Assembly: GCA_023700885.1 (NCBI GenBank)
Contig: JAMPYA010000144.1
Coordinates: forward strand, 1-5,721
Direction: 5' to 3'
Source: Flavobacteriaceae bacterium
GTDB taxonomy: Bacteria; Bacteroidota; Bacteroidia; Flavobacteriales; Flavobacteriaceae
Length of the DNA: 5,721 bases
Position numbers and translations under genes: made by a program. Positions 3,784 through 5,721 of the stretch are shown here, piece by piece. The notes beneath the pieces are model-generated. The model was not told the DNA's origin. It searched no databases and saw nothing but the letters and a program-made list of their open reading frames with translations. The first letter of the stretch is position 1; each line of letters opens with the position of its first letter.

Positions 3784-5721
3784 AAGTTGTCTTTCATAAT
3801 GTTATATTCTACTTTTAATTCTATACATGCTTGCTTACAAACATTTTCAAGCTGTTTTACAAGGTTTGGTATTCCTTCAGTTTGTAGCTGTGTACTTGCA
3901 TATTCTTGTACTTTTTTTGCCATATTTTCAAAATCAGTACTCATCCCCATAATGGCAAAAGAGGGAATCATTTTATGAACTGCCCCGTACAATGTAGCCC
4001 AATCTTTTTCTCTCATACTTTGTTTCATAATGTTAATTAATGGAGGTGTTTGTTCTAAATAAAGAGAAATCATTTCCATCATCAATATTGGACTTGATTT
4101 TGTTCTGTGGATTAAATAGGTTAAATCTGTGTATTTAACTTTTTTTACTAAATTATTTACATCTGTTTCCTTTACATTTATAAGTATTGGTTTTTTTACT
4201 AAGCTCACAATTTTACTGTACAATAAACGTTCATCAACCGGTTTAGCTATGTAATCATTCATACCAACGGCTTTGCATTTAGCTAAATCAACGGTGGTTA
4301 CATCGGCTGTTAAAGCAATGATGGGTATACTAGAATTCATGGTATTGCGAATGTAGTTTGTTGCTTCAAATCCATTCATTTCAGGCATTTGTAAATCCAT
4401 CAAAATAATATCAAAAGTATGATTTTGTAATTTTTCGATGGCAATTTTACCGTTAGAGGCAATAATACATTCAAATCCGAAATCATCTAAGAGTGTTCTC
4501 ATCAATAATTGATTAAGTGCAATATCTTCTACCACCAATACTTTTATATTGTTCATTTCGGAATCCAATTCCAATATTTCGGTATCTAATGCTGCTTCTT
4601 CTGTAGTTTTTTTAAAATTCAATACAAAACTAAAGGTAGATCCCTCTCCTACTTTACTTTCTACATGAATGCTACCTCCTTGTGGTTCTACTAATTGTTT
4701 TACAATGGCTAAGCCCAAACCTGTACCTCCATACAATCTAGAAGTAATACTTGATGCTTGTTGGAAGTTTTCAAAAATACTGCTCATTTTTTCTGTTGCT
4801 ATTCCGATTCCGGTATCCGATACGGCAAATTCAATGCTTACATCATCTTCATCTTCTTTGAGTAACTGAACACTTACGGTAATTTTTCCTTGGTTGGTAA
4901 ATTTAACGGCATTACTCACTAAATTTAAAATAATTTGATGTAAACGTACCGGATCGCCTAGTAATACCTCCGGAATTTTTGCATCATAAAAGGTAACCAA
5001 CTCTAAGTTTTTTTCTTGTATTTTTGGTTTGAACAGATGAAGCATAGCAGCAATAGATAATGACATTTTAAAAGGAATCTGTTCAAATATCATTTTTCCG
5101 GAATCTACTTTCGCTAAATCGAGGATATCATTTATAAGTACAATTAAGGCATCCCCACTTAACTTAATAGCTTGTAAGTATTCTTTTTGTATTGGAGTCA
5201 AATCTGTTTTTAACAATACTTTTGTAAATCCGATAATAGCATTCATTGGGGTTCGGATTTCGTGGCTCATATTTGACAAAAATTGTTGTTTTGCTTTTAC
5301 GGCATCTTCAGCAATTAATGTGGCACTTTCGGCTTTCTTTTGGGCTGTTTCGGCAATACTTGTTGCCATTTCGGCAAAGACAATTGCCTCGTTTAATTCT
5401 TTTGCAATTCTTTTTTGTTCAGTTACATCTCTGGCAACAATTACTACTCCCATAACATTTCCTCCATCATCTTTATAAATGGATCCGTTAAATAATACAT
5501 CGGTAAGTTTCCCTTCCTTATGACGTAGTGTCAATGGAAAATCAGCAACAAATCCTTTTGCGAATACTTCTTGATATACTTCGCGTGCTTTTTGTGGTTC
5601 TGTAAAATAATCTAAAAAGTCTGAACCTGTAAGTTGTTCTCGTGTCAATCCGGTAATATTAGCAGTAGCTTGGTTTATATCCATAATCTTTCCTTTGATA
5701 CTAATGGTTACCAAAGGATCA
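3780..5721 (-). CDS. Hybrid sensor histidine kinase, PAS-HisKA-HATPase-REC-HPt (5' partial)
   Basis: The frame is open to the right edge, leaving 646 visible residues; the start lies outside. In-frame TTG at 5714-5712 is an internal Leu of a PAS strand (DPLVTIS), not a start. Numbering from that codon: PAS with PAC end (1-98, closing ARDVTEQK); coiled signalling helix with a 14-residue duplication (114-141); HisKA with phospho-accepting H151 in SNMSHEIRTPMN; HATPase with N box (N264, N268), G1 (DTGIGI, 300-305), F box (FENFQ) and G2 (GGTGLGLAI, 329-337); REC (about 390-508) with E396-D397, phospho-acceptor D440, T469 and K491; HPt (about 527-620) with H580 in VHKMIPSF. All catalytic residues are present, so it should be active. 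No membrane helix is seen in the visible part, but sensor domains may lie upstream. Phosphate should pass H151 to D440 to H580 and then to the receiver encoded next, whose gene overlaps by 4 bp. The signal is unknown; no PAS cofactor ligand can be named. Confidence 0.92.
   Translation of the reverse strand, partial: DPLVTISIKGKIMDINQATANITGLTREQLTGSDFLDYFTEPQKAREVYQEVFAKGFVADFPLTLRHKEGKLTDVLFNGSIYKDDGGNVMGVVIVARDVTEQKRIAKELNEAIVFAEMATSIAETAQKKAESATLIAEDAVKAKQQFLSNMSHEIRTPMNAIIGFTKVLLKTDLTPIQKEYLQAIKLSGDALIVLINDILDLAKVDSGKMIFEQIPFKMSLSIAAMLHLFKPKIQEKNLELVTFYDAKIPEVLLGDPVRLHQIILNLVSNAVKFTNQGKITVSVQLLKEDEDDVSIEFAVSDTGIGIATEKMSSIFENFQQASSITSRLYGGTGLGLAIVKQLVEPQGGSIHVESKVGEGSTFSFVLNFKKTTEEAALDTEILELDSEMNNIKVLVVEDIALNQLLMRTLLDDFGFECIIASNGKIAIEKLQNHTFDIILMDLQMPEMNGFEATNYIRNTMNSSIPIIALTADVTTVDLAKCKAVGMNDYIAKPVDERLLYSKIVSLVKKPILINVKETDVNNLVKKVKYTDLTYLIHRTKSSPILMMEMISLYLEQTPPLINIMKQSMREKDWATLYGAVHKMIPSFAIMGMSTDFENMAKKVQEYASTQLQTEGIPNLVKQLENVCKQACIELKVEYNIMKDNL
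5292..5375 (-). repeat. In-frame 42-bp duplication coding two 14-residue signalling-helix units
   Basis: Residues 114-127 (AEMATSIAETAQKK) and 128-141 (AESATLIAEDAVKA) of the visible kinase align without gaps at 9 of 14 positions, and the DNA units of 42 bp are correspondingly similar. Fourteen residues equal two heptads, so the repeat extends a coiled coil between PAS and HisKA without changing its phase. It resembles the signalling helices that couple PAS sensors to kinase cores. Confidence 0.7.

Noticed and set aside
3787..3978. Plus-strand open frame of 63 codons
   Set aside because: Antisense to the HPt-coding end of the kinase gene; Cys/Ser/Phe-rich translation typical of a shadow frame.
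4669..4869. Plus-strand open frame of 66 codons
   Set aside because: Antisense to the HATPase-coding region, with no independent start context or domain.
5246..5455. Plus-strand open frame of 69 codons rich in Leu and Gln
   Set aside because: Its repetitive composition is the antisense reading of the Ala/Glu signalling helix; no support as a gene.
5712..5714. TTG as the kinase start codon
   Set aside because: It falls inside a PAS strand (DPLVTIS) and the frame stays open to the window edge, so the gene begins outside.

Overview
The window is AT-rich DNA that most likely comes from a member of the Bacteroidota. The reasons are: no Shine-Dalgarno sequence before any start (A/T-only leaders instead), an MCE protein with the GEGTLGRLIQD-type segment familiar from this phylum, a POTRA/barrel protein of a Bacteroidota-type family, and a PAS/HisKA/REC/HPt hybrid kinase of a style common there. 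This assignment rests on pattern recognition; no search was run.

Left half, plus strand (1-2940). The window opens in the last 57 codons of an Mla-type ABC transporter ATPase (MlaF-like, 1-174). After 53 bp comes an MlaD-like MCE protein with one N-terminal membrane anchor (228-932). These two are the cytoplasmic motor and the periplasmic lipid-binding ring subunit of one inner-membrane lipid transporter. A 166-bp AT-rich gap (933-1098) then precedes a secreted outer-membrane protein with one recognisable POTRA-like region and a C-terminal Omp85-type barrel (1099-2940). Finding a lipid-transport module next to an outer-membrane barrel suggests, without proving, a shared envelope role.

Right half, minus strand (5721-3074, read right to left). 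A hybrid histidine kinase enters from the right edge, with its N-terminus outside the window. It has PAS, a 14-residue-repeat signalling helix, HisKA, HATPase, REC and HPt domains. Its stop overlaps by 4 bp (ATGA) the start of a stand-alone receiver protein, and 80 bp further on lies a 64-residue two-helix membrane protein. Together the kinase and receiver contain every station of a His-Asp-His-Asp phosphorelay, but the last receiver carries no output domain, so the final target is not visible.

The two gene groups converge on 2941-3073. This spacer has no recognisable GC-rich hairpin terminator but carries two short-period tandem repeats, one of 7 bp and one of 8 bp. A third short-period repeat (7 bp) sits before the MCE gene. 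No tRNA, rRNA, CRISPR or insertion sequence was seen. Most of the window looks like ordinary Bacteroidota chromosome. The points most worth a second look are the Asp in place of Arg in the barrel's VRGF-like motif, the intergenic micro-repeats, and the output-less phosphorelay with its small membrane-protein neighbour.
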